Assembly: GCF_014203425.1 (NCBI RefSeq) | Contig: NZ_JACHJC010000001.1 | Span: 3,808,001 to 3,872,000, forward strand | Length of the DNA stretch: 64,000 nt | DNA from: Micromonospora echinospora | GTDB lineage: Bacteria; Actinomycetota; Actinomycetes; Mycobacteriales; Micromonosporaceae | Direction of reading: 5' to 3' | Shown here: positions 1 through 9,771 of the stretch, piece by piece | Position numbering within the stretch: position 1 is the stretch's first letter | Layout of the letters: each line of letters opens with the position of its first letter | Made by a program: the position numbers and the translations under genes | The notes under the pieces: generated by a model | Database searches by the model: none | Seen by the model: the letters and a program-made list of their open reading frames with translations, nothing else | Told to the model about the DNA's origin: nothing

Positions 1-359
1 GGCTCCCGGCCCGGCCGCATGTGCCGCGGCTCCGCGCCGCCCAGGCACATCTTCCGGTACGCCACCCGCACGCCCTCGCCGTCGACCGCGAGCACCCCGA
101 TGTGCGGCCCGGGCACCGGCGCGCCGGCCAGCGCCAGCGTCCCGGTCCCGGCGCACGCCGCGCGCAGCGGCGCGAGCCGGGGATCGTCCGGGTCCAGCGG
201 CGCGGCCGTCAGCTCGTACCCGGTCAGTGACATCTCCGGGAAGACCACCACCCGGGCCGACGCGGCGCGTACGGCGTCGGCGTGCCGTGCCGCGTTGCCC
301 TCGACGTCGTCGGAGAGGGTGAGCGGCTGGGCGACCGCGATCCGCAACGGCGTACGCAT
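1..359 (-). CDS. Carbon-nitrogen hydrolase (nitrilase superfamily), N-terminal part
   Basis: The gene runs off the left edge of the window, so only about the first 119 residues are visible. Reading from the ATG gives a typical nitrilase-superfamily N-terminus: a hydrophobic first strand (LRIAVAQP), then VVVFPEMSLTGYEL with the expected catalytic Glu near residue 42, then YRKMCLGGAE with the catalytic Lys near residue 103. The nucleophilic Cys region lies outside the window. Family members are amidases or carbamoylases that hydrolyse C-N bonds in the cytoplasm; the substrate cannot be told from this fragment. It is divergent from the DedA gene with a 66-bp spacer. I see no clear ribosome binding site before the ATG. 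Confidence 0.8.
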   Translation of the reverse strand, partial: MRTPLRIAVAQPLTLSDDVEGNAARHADAVRAASARVVVFPEMSLTGYELTAAPLDPDDPRLAPLRAACAGTGTLALAGAPVPGPHIGVLAVDGEGVRVAYRKMCLGGAEPRHMRPGRE

Positions 360-425
360 GCCGCACACGATAATGGTTCCCATCACGCGTGGCCGTCCAC
401 GGCTTCGCCCCGTAACGTTGGTCGG

Positions 426-1211
426 ATGATCGGAAACGCACAGCTGCTCGCCGGCCCCCGGGTGAGCGCCGCGCGGGCGGCAGAGCCGTCCGGTGACGGG
501 GTTACCGGGTGGGTCACCGGCCTGATGGAACGGCTCGGCGGTCCCGGCGCCGGGCTCGCGGTGGCGCTGGAGAACCTGTTCCCGCCCATCCCCAGCGAGG
601 TGATCCTGCCGCTGGCCGGCTTCACCGCGAGCCAGGGCCGGATGAGCCTGGTCGGCGCGATCTTCTGGACCACACTCGGGTCGATCGTGGGCGCGCTGGC
701 GCTCTACTACATCGGCGCGGCGCTGGGGCGGGACCGGATGCGCGCCCTCGCCGCGCGGCTGCCGCTGATCAAGCTGGAGGACGTGGACCGCACCGAGGCG
801 TGGTTCCTGCGCCACGGCGTCAAGGCGGTGTTCTTCGGCCGGATGATTCCGATCTTCCGCAGTCTCATCTCCATCCCGGCCGGGGTGGAACGGATGCCGG
901 TGCCGGTGTTCCTGCTCTACACCGCGCTGGGCAGCCTGATCTGGAACACCACGTTCGTGCTGGCCGGGTACCTGCTCGGTGAGCAGTGGCATGTGGTCGA
1001 GGCGTACGCCGGCACGTTCCAGAAGGTCGTGATCGTGGCGGTGATCGCCGGGTTCTGCTGGTTCGTGGTCAGCCGGGTCCGCCGCTCGCGCCGGACCGCC
1101 CTCGCGGCGGACCCGACCCCGGTGCCGGAGTCGGCACCGGCGCCGGAGTCGGAGTCGGCCCGGCAGGGCACTGTCTACCGGGGCGGCTGGTACGGCCGCG
1201 AGGAGGGCTGA
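426..1211 (+). CDS. DedA family membrane protein
   Basis: This 261-residue integral membrane protein carries the DedA (SNARE-associated) signatures: ENLFPPIPSEVILPLAG near residues 49-64 and GRMIPIFRSLISIPAG near 138-153, whose Arg and Pro residues are the conserved re-entrant loop motif. DedA proteins act as proton-coupled lipid scramblases or transporters, including undecaprenyl phosphate recycling; the exact lipid is not inferable here. Several membrane segments follow in the usual order, ending in a charged, Pro/Glu-rich cytoplasmic tail. The chosen ATG gives a slightly long N-terminus; an in-frame ATG at 525 is an alternative. The 3' end overlaps the oppositely oriented esterase gene by 37 bp. 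Confidence 0.88.
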   Translation: MIGNAQLLAGPRVSAARAAEPSGDGVTGWVTGLMERLGGPGAGLAVALENLFPPIPSEVILPLAGFTASQGRMSLVGAIFWTTLGSIVGALALYYIGAALGRDRMRALAARLPLIKLEDVDRTEAWFLRHGVKAVFFGRMIPIFRSLISIPAGVERMPVPVFLLYTALGSLIWNTTFVLAGYLLGEQWHVVEAYAGTFQKVVIVAVIAGFCWFVVSRVRRSRRTALAADPTPVPESAPAPESESARQGTVYRGGWYGREEG

Positions 1212-2572
1212 GCCGGGCAGGCCGGATAGAGCGGGCGGGTGCCGGCGCCGGCGGCCCGGGCGGCGTGGTCGCTGAACCGGCAGCCGAAGTCCGGCGCCGC
1301 CACCGCTCGCGCGTCGGTGACCGGGTCACCGGCCGGGCGCTTCCCGGTACGCACCCAGCGGGTCAGGTCGTCCCAGGCGGCGCCGGCCTCGGCCGGGCTG
1401 AACTCGCAGTGCTGCGCGGTACGGACGGCCCGCTGCACCAGCAGCCGGGACCGGCCGTGCCGGGCCACGTCCCGGGCGTACGCCTGCTCCATGCCGAACG
1501 GCACGAACAGGTCACCGAGCCCGTGCAGGCTCAGCACCGGCGCGGTGGGCCGCCCGGCGATCCGGGGCACCTCGGTCAGGGCCGGCGAGAGCCGCTGGCG
1601 CAGGTTCTCCGGCGCGACCCGCTGCACCGTGGCGTCGAGGTTCACCGGCTGGTTCGGGGCGTACCTGGTGAACAGGTTCGTGGCGAGCTGACCGGGGCGC
1701 CGGGCGGGGGAGCCGTCCGTCTCGCTGACCGCGATGCCGAACAGGAAGTCCTTCCACACCGCGAACGCGGCGTCGGCGCCCGGCCGCGGCCCGCCGGAGC
1801 GCGCCACGGTGACCGCGCGCAGCTGCTTGCCGAGCGCGTTGGTGGTGTCCGGGCCGCCCGGGCTCAGCCCGGCCAGGCCGAGCGTGACCTGGATCCGGGG
1901 CACCGCCGAGGTCAGGTAGTCCGGCGGCGTCGGGTACGCGCGCACCCCGGCCAGCGCCTGCGCCACCAGGTTGTAGTCCAGGAAGAAGTCGAACAGCTCC
2001 TGGTCGCCGAGCACCCCGCACATCGGCAGCGCCCCGGCGTAGTAGCCGGGGTACTGCTCCAGCGAGCGGCCGATGACGTGACCGCCCATCGACACCCCGG
2101 CGGCGAGCACCCGATGCGGGCGGCGGACGGTACGGCTGAACAGGTCGGCGAGGGCGCGGGTGCTGCGCACGCCGGAGCGCACGTCGTAGCCGTTGCGGTC
2201 GTACGACGACGACGCCCACGCGTACCCCTGCGCCACCAGGCGCTGCCGCAGGTCGAAGCCGGGCGGCTCCGGCGACAGCTCGGTGCCCTGGCCGCGGTAG
2301 CCGTGCGCCCACATCACCAGCTCGCCGTTCCAGCGCGCGGGGATCTCGATGATGTATCCGGCGTTGGCGTGCACGCCCTGCCGCACGGTGGTGGCGGCCC
2401 CGCCGACGACGAGCGGTGGCAGCGGCGGGTTGACGATGGTGTAGCCGGGCAGCGGGCCGCTGCCGTCGTCGCGGCCGGTGGCGGCGGCGGGGGCCGCGCC
2501 GGTGAGGCCGAGCGTCAAGGCGAGGGCCACTCCGACGGCGAGCAGCCGGCGGCGGACGGGTGAGGGCTGCAT
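1175..2572 (-). CDS. Secreted alpha/beta hydrolase (esterase/lipase-like)
   Basis: The 465-residue product starts with an Arg-rich n-region and a hydrophobic stretch ending in Ala-rich sequence (about residues 1-31), a Sec signal peptide. The mature part has the alpha/beta hydrolase pattern: oxyanion loop WAHGYRG near residue 90, nucleophile elbow GVSMGGH with Ser161, a likely acid in GLGDLFVPF and a C-terminal His in QHCEFS. The substrate is unknown; it could be an extracellular ester or a polymer side chain. The ATG was chosen because GGGGAG precedes it at good spacing; a longer frame extends upstream without such a signal. A consensus-like promoter and a perfect dyad lie upstream, so it is probably a separately regulated monocistronic gene. 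Confidence 0.8.
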   Translation of the reverse strand: MQPSPVRRRLLAVGVALALTLGLTGAAPAAATGRDDGSGPLPGYTIVNPPLPPLVVGGAATTVRQGVHANAGYIIEIPARWNGELVMWAHGYRGQGTELSPEPPGFDLRQRLVAQGYAWASSSYDRNGYDVRSGVRSTRALADLFSRTVRRPHRVLAAGVSMGGHVIGRSLEQYPGYYAGALPMCGVLGDQELFDFFLDYNLVAQALAGVRAYPTPPDYLTSAVPRIQVTLGLAGLSPGGPDTTNALGKQLRAVTVARSGGPRPGADAAFAVWKDFLFGIAVSETDGSPARRPGQLATNLFTRYAPNQPVNLDATVQRVAPENLRQRLSPALTEVPRIAGRPTAPVLSLHGLGDLFVPFGMEQAYARDVARHGRSRLLVQRAVRTAQHCEFSPAEAGAAWDDLTRWVRTGKRPAGDPVTDARAVAAPDFGCRFSDHAARAAGAGTRPLYPACPAQPSSRPYQPPR

Positions 2573-2632
2573 CGCTGCTCCCCGGGGGACGGGTGCCACC
2601 CCGGGACGGGGGCGACGACGCGGGACGGATGC

Positions 2633-2682
2633 CTACCGGCCGGTAGCGCCCTGAACCTAGGCCGGGCTTCGAGAGCTGTCAA
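2633..2682 (-). promoter_or_regulatory. Promoter and overlapping dyad operator of the esterase gene
   Basis: On the minus strand TTGACA (2682-2677) and TAGGTT (2659-2654) are separated by exactly 17 bp, a vegetative sigma-type promoter. Seven bases past the -10 box lies a perfect 14-bp palindrome, CTACCGGCCGGTAG (2646-2633), which would sit at the transcription start. Position and symmetry suggest a repressor site of the TetR type. That regulator is not encoded next to the gene, so the assignment is inference. Confidence 0.6.
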
Positions 2683-2724
2683 TCACTGACTGAGCGCGCC
2701 GTCAGCGCCCGTCCCGGGGCCGGT

Positions 2725-4472
<1,748 letters not shown>

Positions 4473-4522
4473 ACCGACTGGGAAACGGACACGTATGACC
4501 CGTTGGGGACCGGCGAGAGGGG

Positions 4523-5356
4523 ATGCCCATGACCACATCCGAGGACGACCCCGGCCTGACCCGACCCCGCTGGTCCGGCGCGGCCCGCCTGCTGGCCGCC
4601 GCCGCCGCGCTGGTGGTGGTGCTCGGCGGGGTGGCCGTGGCGGTGACCCTGTCCAACCCGGGCCGGCTCGGCGTGGTCTTCTCCGGCGGCGCGCCCCCGT
4701 CGCCGGCCACCGGCGCCGGAGGTGTGGGCGCGGCCGAGGCCGCAGGGGCGCAGACGCTCGCCGCGCCCCGGGCCGGCCGGCAGCGCGCCGAGTTCGAGCT
4801 GACCGACGGCCTGACCCGGTTCACCCTGCGGACCGCCGACCTCGGCGCCGACCTGTACCGCATCGACGTGCCCGAGGACGCCGGGGTCACGCCGCGCCCG
4901 CTGATGGTCGGGGACCGGGTCCGCCTGCGGATCGAGGAGAACGGACGCCGAGGGCCGGCCGCCGTCGACGTGGTGCTCAACTCCCGGGTCACCTGGCGGT
5001 TGCGGCTCGTCGGCGGCGTCAGCGAGCAGCGGCTCGACCTCGGCGAAGCCCGGCTCGCCGGGATCGACCTGGTCGGCGGCGCCTCGCGTACCCGGCTGCT
5101 GCTGCCCCGGCTGAACGGCTCGCTCACCGTCCGGATGACCGGCGGGGTCAGCGAGCTGACCGTCACCGTGCCCGGCGGGCCGCCGGTCCGGGTGCGGGTC
5201 GCCGCCGGGGCCGGCTCGTTGACCGTCTACGACGAGCGGCACGGCGGGATCGCCGCCGGGGACCTGGTCAGCTCACCGGGCTGGGACCGGGCGGCCGACC
5301 GGCTCTACCTCGACCTGGCCGCGGGCGCGAACGCGGTGAGCGTCACGGCGGACTGA
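4523..5356 (+). CDS. Membrane-anchored protein of unknown function
   Basis: I do not recognise a named family in this 277-residue protein. It has a short cytoplasmic N-terminus, one hydrophobic segment at about residues 19-43, then an Ala/Gly/Pro linker and a C-terminal domain rich in regularly spaced beta-strand-like stretches (LRLVGGVSEQRLDLGEARLAG followed by similar repeats). That pattern resembles the stacked-strand adhesin-like folds of DUF4097-type proteins, but this is only a shape argument. The domain would lie outside the membrane. The start has two possible ATGs six bases apart, preceded by GAGAGGGG. The pirin gene follows 16 bp later, so the two may be cotranscribed. Confidence 0.65.
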   Translation: MPMTTSEDDPGLTRPRWSGAARLLAAAAALVVVLGGVAVAVTLSNPGRLGVVFSGGAPPSPATGAGGVGAAEAAGAQTLAAPRAGRQRAEFELTDGLTRFTLRTADLGADLYRIDVPEDAGVTPRPLMVGDRVRLRIEENGRRGPAAVDVVLNSRVTWRLRLVGGVSEQRLDLGEARLAGIDLVGGASRTRLLLPRLNGSLTVRMTGGVSELTVTVPGGPPVRVRVAAGAGSLTVYDERHGGIAAGDLVSSPGWDRAADRLYLDLAAGANAVSVTAD

Positions 5357-5372
5357 GCGTACAGTCGGGGCG

Positions 5373-6344
5373 GTGGACCGCACCGAATCCCTGCCCGCCC
5401 AGACTCTCCCGCCCGGCGTCGGCCCGACCGACCCCGGCAGCGTGCTGCTGCCGGGGCACGACGTACCCCTCGGCCGCTACACCACGGTGCGTCGGCTGCT
5501 GCCCCAGCGGCAGCGCCGGATGGTGGGCGCCTGGTGCTTCGTCGACCACTTCGGGCCCGACGACGTCGCCGACCGGCCCGGCATGGAGGTGCCGCCGCAC
5601 CCGCACACCGGGCTGCAGACCGTCACCTGGCTGCTCGACGGGGAGATCCTGCACCGCGACAGCCTCGGCAACGTCCAGCCCATCCGCCCCGGCCAGCTCA
5701 ACGTGATGACCTCCGGGCGCGGCATCGCGCACTCCGAGCGTTCCCCGCTGGTGCACCCGCCGCTGATGCACGGCGTACAACTCTGGGTGGCGCTGCCCGA
5801 CCCCGCGCGCGCCGGTGACCCGGACTTCGCCCACCACGCCGACCTGCCCCGCTGGCGCGACGGCGACCTGGACGTCACGTTGCTCGTCGGCGAGTTCGGT
5901 GGGCATCGCTCGCCCGCCGTCGTGCACACCCCGCTGGTCGGCGCGCAGCTCGAGGTCCGCGGCGCGGTGCCGGCCACGCTGTCGCTGCGTCCGGACTTCG
6001 AGTACGCGCTGCTGGCCATGTCCGGCGCCGCCGACTGCGACGGCACGGCGCTGGCCCCCGGCGCGCTGCTCTACCTGGGCCGCGGCCGGAGCGCGCTGAC
6101 GCTGAGCGCCGAACCGGGCACCCGGCTGCTGCTGCTCGGCGGCACCCCGTTCGACGAGCCGCTGGTGATGTGGTGGAACTTCGTGGGCCGCTCGCACGAG
6201 GAGGTCGTGGCCGCCCGGGAGGACTGGATGGCCGGTCGCCGCTTCGGCGTGGTCGCCGACGACGCGGCGCCGCCGCTGCCCGCGCCCGCGCTGCCCACCA
6301 CCCGGCTCAAGGCCCGCGACCGCAGTGGCGGCGTAGGCGGCTGA
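5373..6344 (+). CDS. Pirin family protein
   Basis: The 323-residue bicupin has the pirin metal site intact: HPHTGLQTVTW supplies His76 and His78, and GRGIAHSE supplies His120 and Glu122, in the register of human pirin Fe ligands. Pirins are iron-binding cupins with reported quercetinase activity or redox-dependent regulatory roles. The C-terminal half contains the second cupin (FDEPLVMWWNFVGRS motif). The GTG start follows the preceding gene closely. It is probably cytoplasmic, with no signal peptide or membrane segment. Confidence 0.9.
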   Translation: MDRTESLPAQTLPPGVGPTDPGSVLLPGHDVPLGRYTTVRRLLPQRQRRMVGAWCFVDHFGPDDVADRPGMEVPPHPHTGLQTVTWLLDGEILHRDSLGNVQPIRPGQLNVMTSGRGIAHSERSPLVHPPLMHGVQLWVALPDPARAGDPDFAHHADLPRWRDGDLDVTLLVGEFGGHRSPAVVHTPLVGAQLEVRGAVPATLSLRPDFEYALLAMSGAADCDGTALAPGALLYLGRGRSALTLSAEPGTRLLLLGGTPFDEPLVMWWNFVGRSHEEVVAAREDWMAGRRFGVVADDAAPPLPAPALPTTRLKARDRSGGVGG

Positions 6345-6388
6345 CCGCCGTACCCGAATGCCGGGCCGTCGCCTGGGTAGTCGGCGGC

Positions 6389-7057
6389 ATGCCGACAAAG
6401 ACCGCCCCGCGCGACGTCGCGGACAAGAAGCGGCTCGCCCGCCGGCTCGCCGGGGACGGCCGCGGGTTCGCCGAGTGCTTCGGGTTCCGGGTGACGAACA
6501 ACCCGGCCCAGTTGTTCCAGGTCCTCTACCTGTCGGTCCTGCTGGCCCGGCGGGGCGACTTCCACCGCGCGATCGACGCGGCCACGGCGCTGCGGGACGC
6601 CGGCTGGGACACGGCGGCGCGGATGGCCCGGTCCCGCCACGAGGACCGGGTACGCGTGCTGCGCGCCGCCGGGCTGCGCGGCGATCTGGCCGGGCTCGCC
6701 GACACGCTCGGCGACCTGGCCCGCACGCTCGTCGACACGTACCGGGGCGACCTGCGCCGGCTGCGTACCGCCGCGCGCCAGGACCCGGCGGGGGAGCGGC
6801 GGTTGCTTATCGCTCTGCCCGGAGTGGACGACGAGGTGTGCGACCTGTTCCTGCGCGAGGCGCAGGCGCTGTGGCGCGAGGCGGCGCCGGTGGCCGACCG
6901 GCGAGCGCTCGCGGCGGCCCGCCGGCTCGGCCTGGGCCGTACCGCCGGCGACCTCGCAGGGCTGGCCGGCAGCGGCGAGTCGGAACGACTGTCGTGGCTG
7001 GTCGGAGCGCTGGCGCGAGTGGACCTGGAGCGGCGGTACGCCGAGGTGACCGCCTGA
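6389..7057 (+). CDS. HhH-GPD-fold protein, endonuclease III-like
   Basis: The 222-residue protein resembles the helix-hairpin-helix base-excision repair fold. The best evidence is LPGVDDEVCDLFLREAQALW near residues 143-162, which aligns by pattern with the HhH of DNA glycosylases, followed by an Asp (about 170) where the catalytic Asp of the fold occurs. The glycosylase Lys expected in the hairpin is replaced by Glu/Asp, and the Fe-S cysteines of endonuclease III are absent. It may therefore be a monofunctional glycosylase or a non-catalytic DNA-binding homologue. The ATG was chosen over a longer upstream frame that would overlap the pirin gene by more than 170 bp. Confidence 0.6.
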   Translation: MPTKTAPRDVADKKRLARRLAGDGRGFAECFGFRVTNNPAQLFQVLYLSVLLARRGDFHRAIDAATALRDAGWDTAARMARSRHEDRVRVLRAAGLRGDLAGLADTLGDLARTLVDTYRGDLRRLRTAARQDPAGERRLLIALPGVDDEVCDLFLREAQALWREAAPVADRRALAAARRLGLGRTAGDLAGLAGSGESERLSWLVGALARVDLERRYAEVTA

Positions 7058-7490
7058 GCGCGGGCGTGCGCCCGGCCACAGTTTCGCGATTCTCACCCGT
7101 TCGGCTGATGTTGCGTCGTATGATGGTCGTGGCAGCGATGCCCCGCCCGGTTCGGGCGAACATCTCACCGCTCTGCGGTCGCGACCCGGTTCGGGCGTGA
7201 ACCGCTGGGGAAAGGTGCTGCGTGGCGCCCCAGGTCGCGGTTCGTGACTTGGGGCGCTCGCCTGTCCCGGGCCTGCCGCACCGCGGCGCACGAACGCGAG
7301 CCCGAGCCGAGGCACGGGCACCCTTGGCCACGACTGCCCATCCGCGGCGGCACGAACGGGCCGCCGGCGAACCGGACGCGCGACCGCCCACCTGCGACGT
7401 CACGCGCCACCGTCCGCGCGCGACGGTCGTGCTCGTGCCGGGCACGCCGAGGCCGGCGGCCGTGTCGCCCGCCGGCTCTCCCCGCGGTGC
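7058..7490. other. Intergenic region with no confident gene
   Basis: About 430 bp with open frames on both strands but no frame showing the third-position bias of neighbouring genes. A GTG-started frame at 7244 is the best candidate but looks Arg/Pro-rich and is not convincing. A 13-bp direct repeat, CCCGGTTCGGGCG, occurs at 7146-7158 and 7186-7198, and a -10-like TATGAT lies at 7119-7124. These may mark a promoter region or an unrecognised small RNA. Confidence 0.4.
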
Positions 7491-7760
7491 TCAGATGCCG
7501 CGCAGATGCTGCGAGACGCGCGGGTGGTTGTCCCGGGCCTGCGCCGCGCGCTGCGAGCGGCTCACCTCGGGCGCCGCGTCGATGCCGGCCGAGCGGGCCA
7601 CCTCGGTGCCGTTGGCGTAGTCCACCGGGGGCAGCGCCCGCAACGCCCGCAACACGTCCGGCGGCGCGCCCTCCCGCTCCGCCTCGCGGATGACGTCGTC
7701 CTTCCCGGCCGGATAGTCCAGCGCGGACAGGTACTCCAGGACGTCCGAGTAACTCGCCAT
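7491..7760 (-). CDS. DUF2795 domain protein
   Basis: This small 89-residue protein matches the DUF2795 pattern: an N-terminal YSDVLEYLSALDYPAGKDDVIREAEREGAPPDVLRALRALP core of three short helices, followed by a polar tail. The family is common and often multicopy in actinobacteria. Its function is unknown, with a fold suggestive of nucleic-acid or protein binding. No signal peptide is present. It is divergent from the DUF2267 gene with about 165 bp between, enough for both promoters. Confidence 0.8.
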   Translation of the reverse strand: MASYSDVLEYLSALDYPAGKDDVIREAEREGAPPDVLRALRALPPVDYANGTEVARSAGIDAAPEVSRSQRAAQARDNHPRVSQHLRGI

Positions 7761-7926
7761 CAGTCGGGCTCCTCGCGGCAGTAGTTGGGGTCACGACCGG
7801 GCGGCGGTTACCCGTCGCGCCGCCGCTCACGCCCGCCGCCGCGGAAAACGTGCCGCCCTTGGCGGAGCCGTTTCCGCAGCGCCGGGGCGGGTAGCCGCGG
7901 TGGGCGCACCGAAGGGGGTACCACCG

Positions 7927-8334
7927 ATGCACTACCTGACCTTCGTGGGCCGGGTCGCCCGGCTCACCGGCACCAGCGAGGACCGGGCCGCCACGCTCAC
8001 CGCGGCCACGCTGGAGACGTTCGCGCAGCGGCTGACCGGTGGCGAGGTGCTGGACCTGGCCGCGCAACTGCCGAAACCGCTGCAAGGGCTGCTCAGCCCG
8101 TACCCGCGTGACGAGGCGGCCGACCGGTTCGGCGCGGCCGAGTTCGTCGCCCGGGTCGCCCGCCGCGCCGACTGCGACGAGAACACCGCCCGGGACGCGG
8201 TCCGCGCGGTGTTCACCACGCTGCGCGAGGCGATCGGCGGCGGGGAGTTCCAGGACGTCGTGGTCCAGTTCCCCCGCGACTACCGCGACATGGTGGAACC
8301 GGCCCTCGCCCCGGCAGCCACGCACCGGCGCTGA
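7927..8334 (+). CDS. DUF2267 family protein
   Basis: The 135-residue protein is a single DUF2267 domain: an FVGRVARLTG start, then GEVLDLAAQLPKPLQGLL, and a second half-repeat with FVARVARRADCDENTARDAVRAVFTTLREA ending in VVVQFPRDYRDM. The family forms a small all-helical domain of unknown role and is frequent in actinobacteria. The ATG is set by AGGGGG nine bases upstream; a GTG 27 bases earlier is less likely. A second DUF2267 domain occurs in this window fused to another domain. Confidence 0.82.
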   Translation: MHYLTFVGRVARLTGTSEDRAATLTAATLETFAQRLTGGEVLDLAAQLPKPLQGLLSPYPRDEAADRFGAAEFVARVARRADCDENTARDAVRAVFTTLREAIGGGEFQDVVVQFPRDYRDMVEPALAPAATHRR

Positions 8335-8349
8335 CCCGGCCGGCAGCGA

Positions 8350-9516
8350 TCAGGCGATCACACCGGCGGCGCGCAGCGCGGCGATCCGGCCGGCGTCCAC
8401 CCCGGCGGCCTCGGCGAGCACCTCGTCGGTGTGCTCGCCCGGTCTCGGCGGCGGTCGCCGCACACTGGTCGGGGTGGCCGAGAAGCGCGGCGCGGGCGCG
8501 GGCTGGGTGACCCCGTCCGGCGCGACGAAGGCGTCCCGGGCGCGCAGGTGCGGGTGCTCCGGCGCCTCGGCCCAGTCGAGCACCGGCGCCACGCAGGCGT
8601 CCGTGCCGGCCAGCAGCTCCGTCCACTCGTCCCGGGTGCGGGTGCGGAACAGCCGCGCCCAGGCGGCCCGCAACGCCGGCCAGTTCGCCGGGTCGTCCCG
8701 GTCCAGGGCGCCGCCGTCCGGCGCGTCGTCGCCGTCCAGCGGGAAACCGGTGAGCCGGACCAGCTCGGCGTAGAACTGCGGCTCCAGCGCGCCCACCGCC
8801 ACGTACCGCCCGTCGGCGCACTCGTACGTGTCGTAGAAGGGCGCGCCGCCGTCGAGCAGGTTCACCCCGCGCGGGTCCTGCCACAGCCCGATGCCACGCA
8901 GCGCGTGGATCTGGGTCGCCAGCACCGACACGCCGTCCACGATGGCGGCGTCGACCACCTGGCCGGGCGCGCCGCCGCGCACCGCGTGCAGCGCCGCGAC
9001 CACGCCGAGGGCCAGCATCATGCCGCCGCCGCCGAAGTCGCCGAGCAGGTTCATCGGCGGCACCGGACGCTCACCGGCCCGGCCCACCCCGTGCAGCGCG
9101 CCGGTCAGCGCCAGGTAGTCGATGTCGTGCCCGGCGCTGTGGGCGAGCGGGCCGTCCTGCCCCCAGCCGGTCATCCGCCCGTACACCAGCTTGGGGTTGA
9201 CGGCGAGACAGTCGTCCGGGCCGAGGCCGAGCCGCTCGGTCACCCCCGGCCGGAAGCCCTCCACCAGAGCGTCCGCCCCGGCGACGAGCGCCAGCACCAG
9301 GTCGCGGCCCGCGGGCTGCTTCAGGTCCACCGCGACCGAGCGGCGGTTGCGGTTCAGCAGGTCGCCCGGGAAGGCGCCGAAGCTGCCGCTGCCGAGCCGG
9401 TCGACCCGCACCACGTCCGCGCCGAGATCGGCCAGCATCATCGCCGCGAACGGCCCGGGCCCGATCCCGGCCAGCTCGATCACCCGTACGCCGGTCAGCG
9501 GTCCCTGATTGGTCAC
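8350..9516 (-). CDS. Family III CoA-transferase, alpha-methylacyl-CoA racemase
   Basis: The 388-residue protein matches the CaiB/BaiF family, and more closely the methylacyl-CoA racemase branch. GWGQDGPLAHSAGHD places a His at residue 126, NLLGDFGGGGMM an Asp at 160, and VGALEPQFY a Glu at 245. These have the order and near-exact spacing of the catalytic His/Asp/Glu of the mycobacterial racemase. The enzyme interconverts R and S 2-methylacyl-CoA esters in branched fatty acid or sterol side-chain degradation. The start is one of two in-frame GTGs nine bases apart (9516 or 9525), neither with a clear ribosome site, so the message may be leaderless. No other catabolic genes are adjacent. Confidence 0.88.
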   Translation of the reverse strand: MTNQGPLTGVRVIELAGIGPGPFAAMMLADLGADVVRVDRLGSGSFGAFPGDLLNRNRRSVAVDLKQPAGRDLVLALVAGADALVEGFRPGVTERLGLGPDDCLAVNPKLVYGRMTGWGQDGPLAHSAGHDIDYLALTGALHGVGRAGERPVPPMNLLGDFGGGGMMLALGVVAALHAVRGGAPGQVVDAAIVDGVSVLATQIHALRGIGLWQDPRGVNLLDGGAPFYDTYECADGRYVAVGALEPQFYAELVRLTGFPLDGDDAPDGGALDRDDPANWPALRAAWARLFRTRTRDEWTELLAGTDACVAPVLDWAEAPEHPHLRARDAFVAPDGVTQPAPAPRFSATPTSVRRPPPRPGEHTDEVLAEAAGVDAGRIAALRAAGVIA

Positions 9517-9640
9517 CCGCGTCACCCTAGGGGCCGCGATGACCTGGCGCCATGCCCGTCCTCCCCGGCACAGCTGTTGACCAGGGCAAGCATCTGTGTC
9601 CCGACTTGGCGTCCGCTCCGGCGGTGACCTAGCCTTGTGC

Positions 9641-9771
9641 AGGCGAGGGGAGTACTTCCCACGAATCATTCCGGTCAGTACGGCAAGCCGCCGAGGCGAG
9701 CCCCGGGTGGTTGCCCACGAAAGCGTGGGTGAAGGAGACCTCGAACATGACACGGTGTTCGAGGAGGTTCC
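9641..9771 (+). promoter_or_regulatory. yybP-ykoY (manganese) riboswitch upstream of terC
   Basis: The leader of the TerC gene contains the two hallmark blocks of the yybP-ykoY RNA: AGGGGAGTA at 9647-9655 and GAAGGAGACCTC at 9731-9742, with a GCCCCGGGT segment between. This RNA class senses Mn2+ and commonly precedes TerC/MntP-type exporters. A 9-bp hairpin, CCTCGAACA (9739-9747) with TGTTCGAGG (9756-9764), overlaps the end of the second block and takes up part of the GAGGAGG ribosome site. That suggests translational control. The exact ends are estimated. Confidence 0.8.

Noticed and set aside
1175..1211. Overlap of DedA and esterase 3' ends as an annotation error
   Set aside because: Both frames keep coding character and stop codons are clear; short convergent overlaps occur in such genomes.
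7058..7490. GTG frame from 7244 and overlapping frames as a gene; region as a tRNA, tmRNA or RNase P RNA
   Set aside because: Third-position GC is lower than in the neighbouring genes, composition is Arg/Pro-rich, and none of the structural hallmarks of those RNAs can be found.
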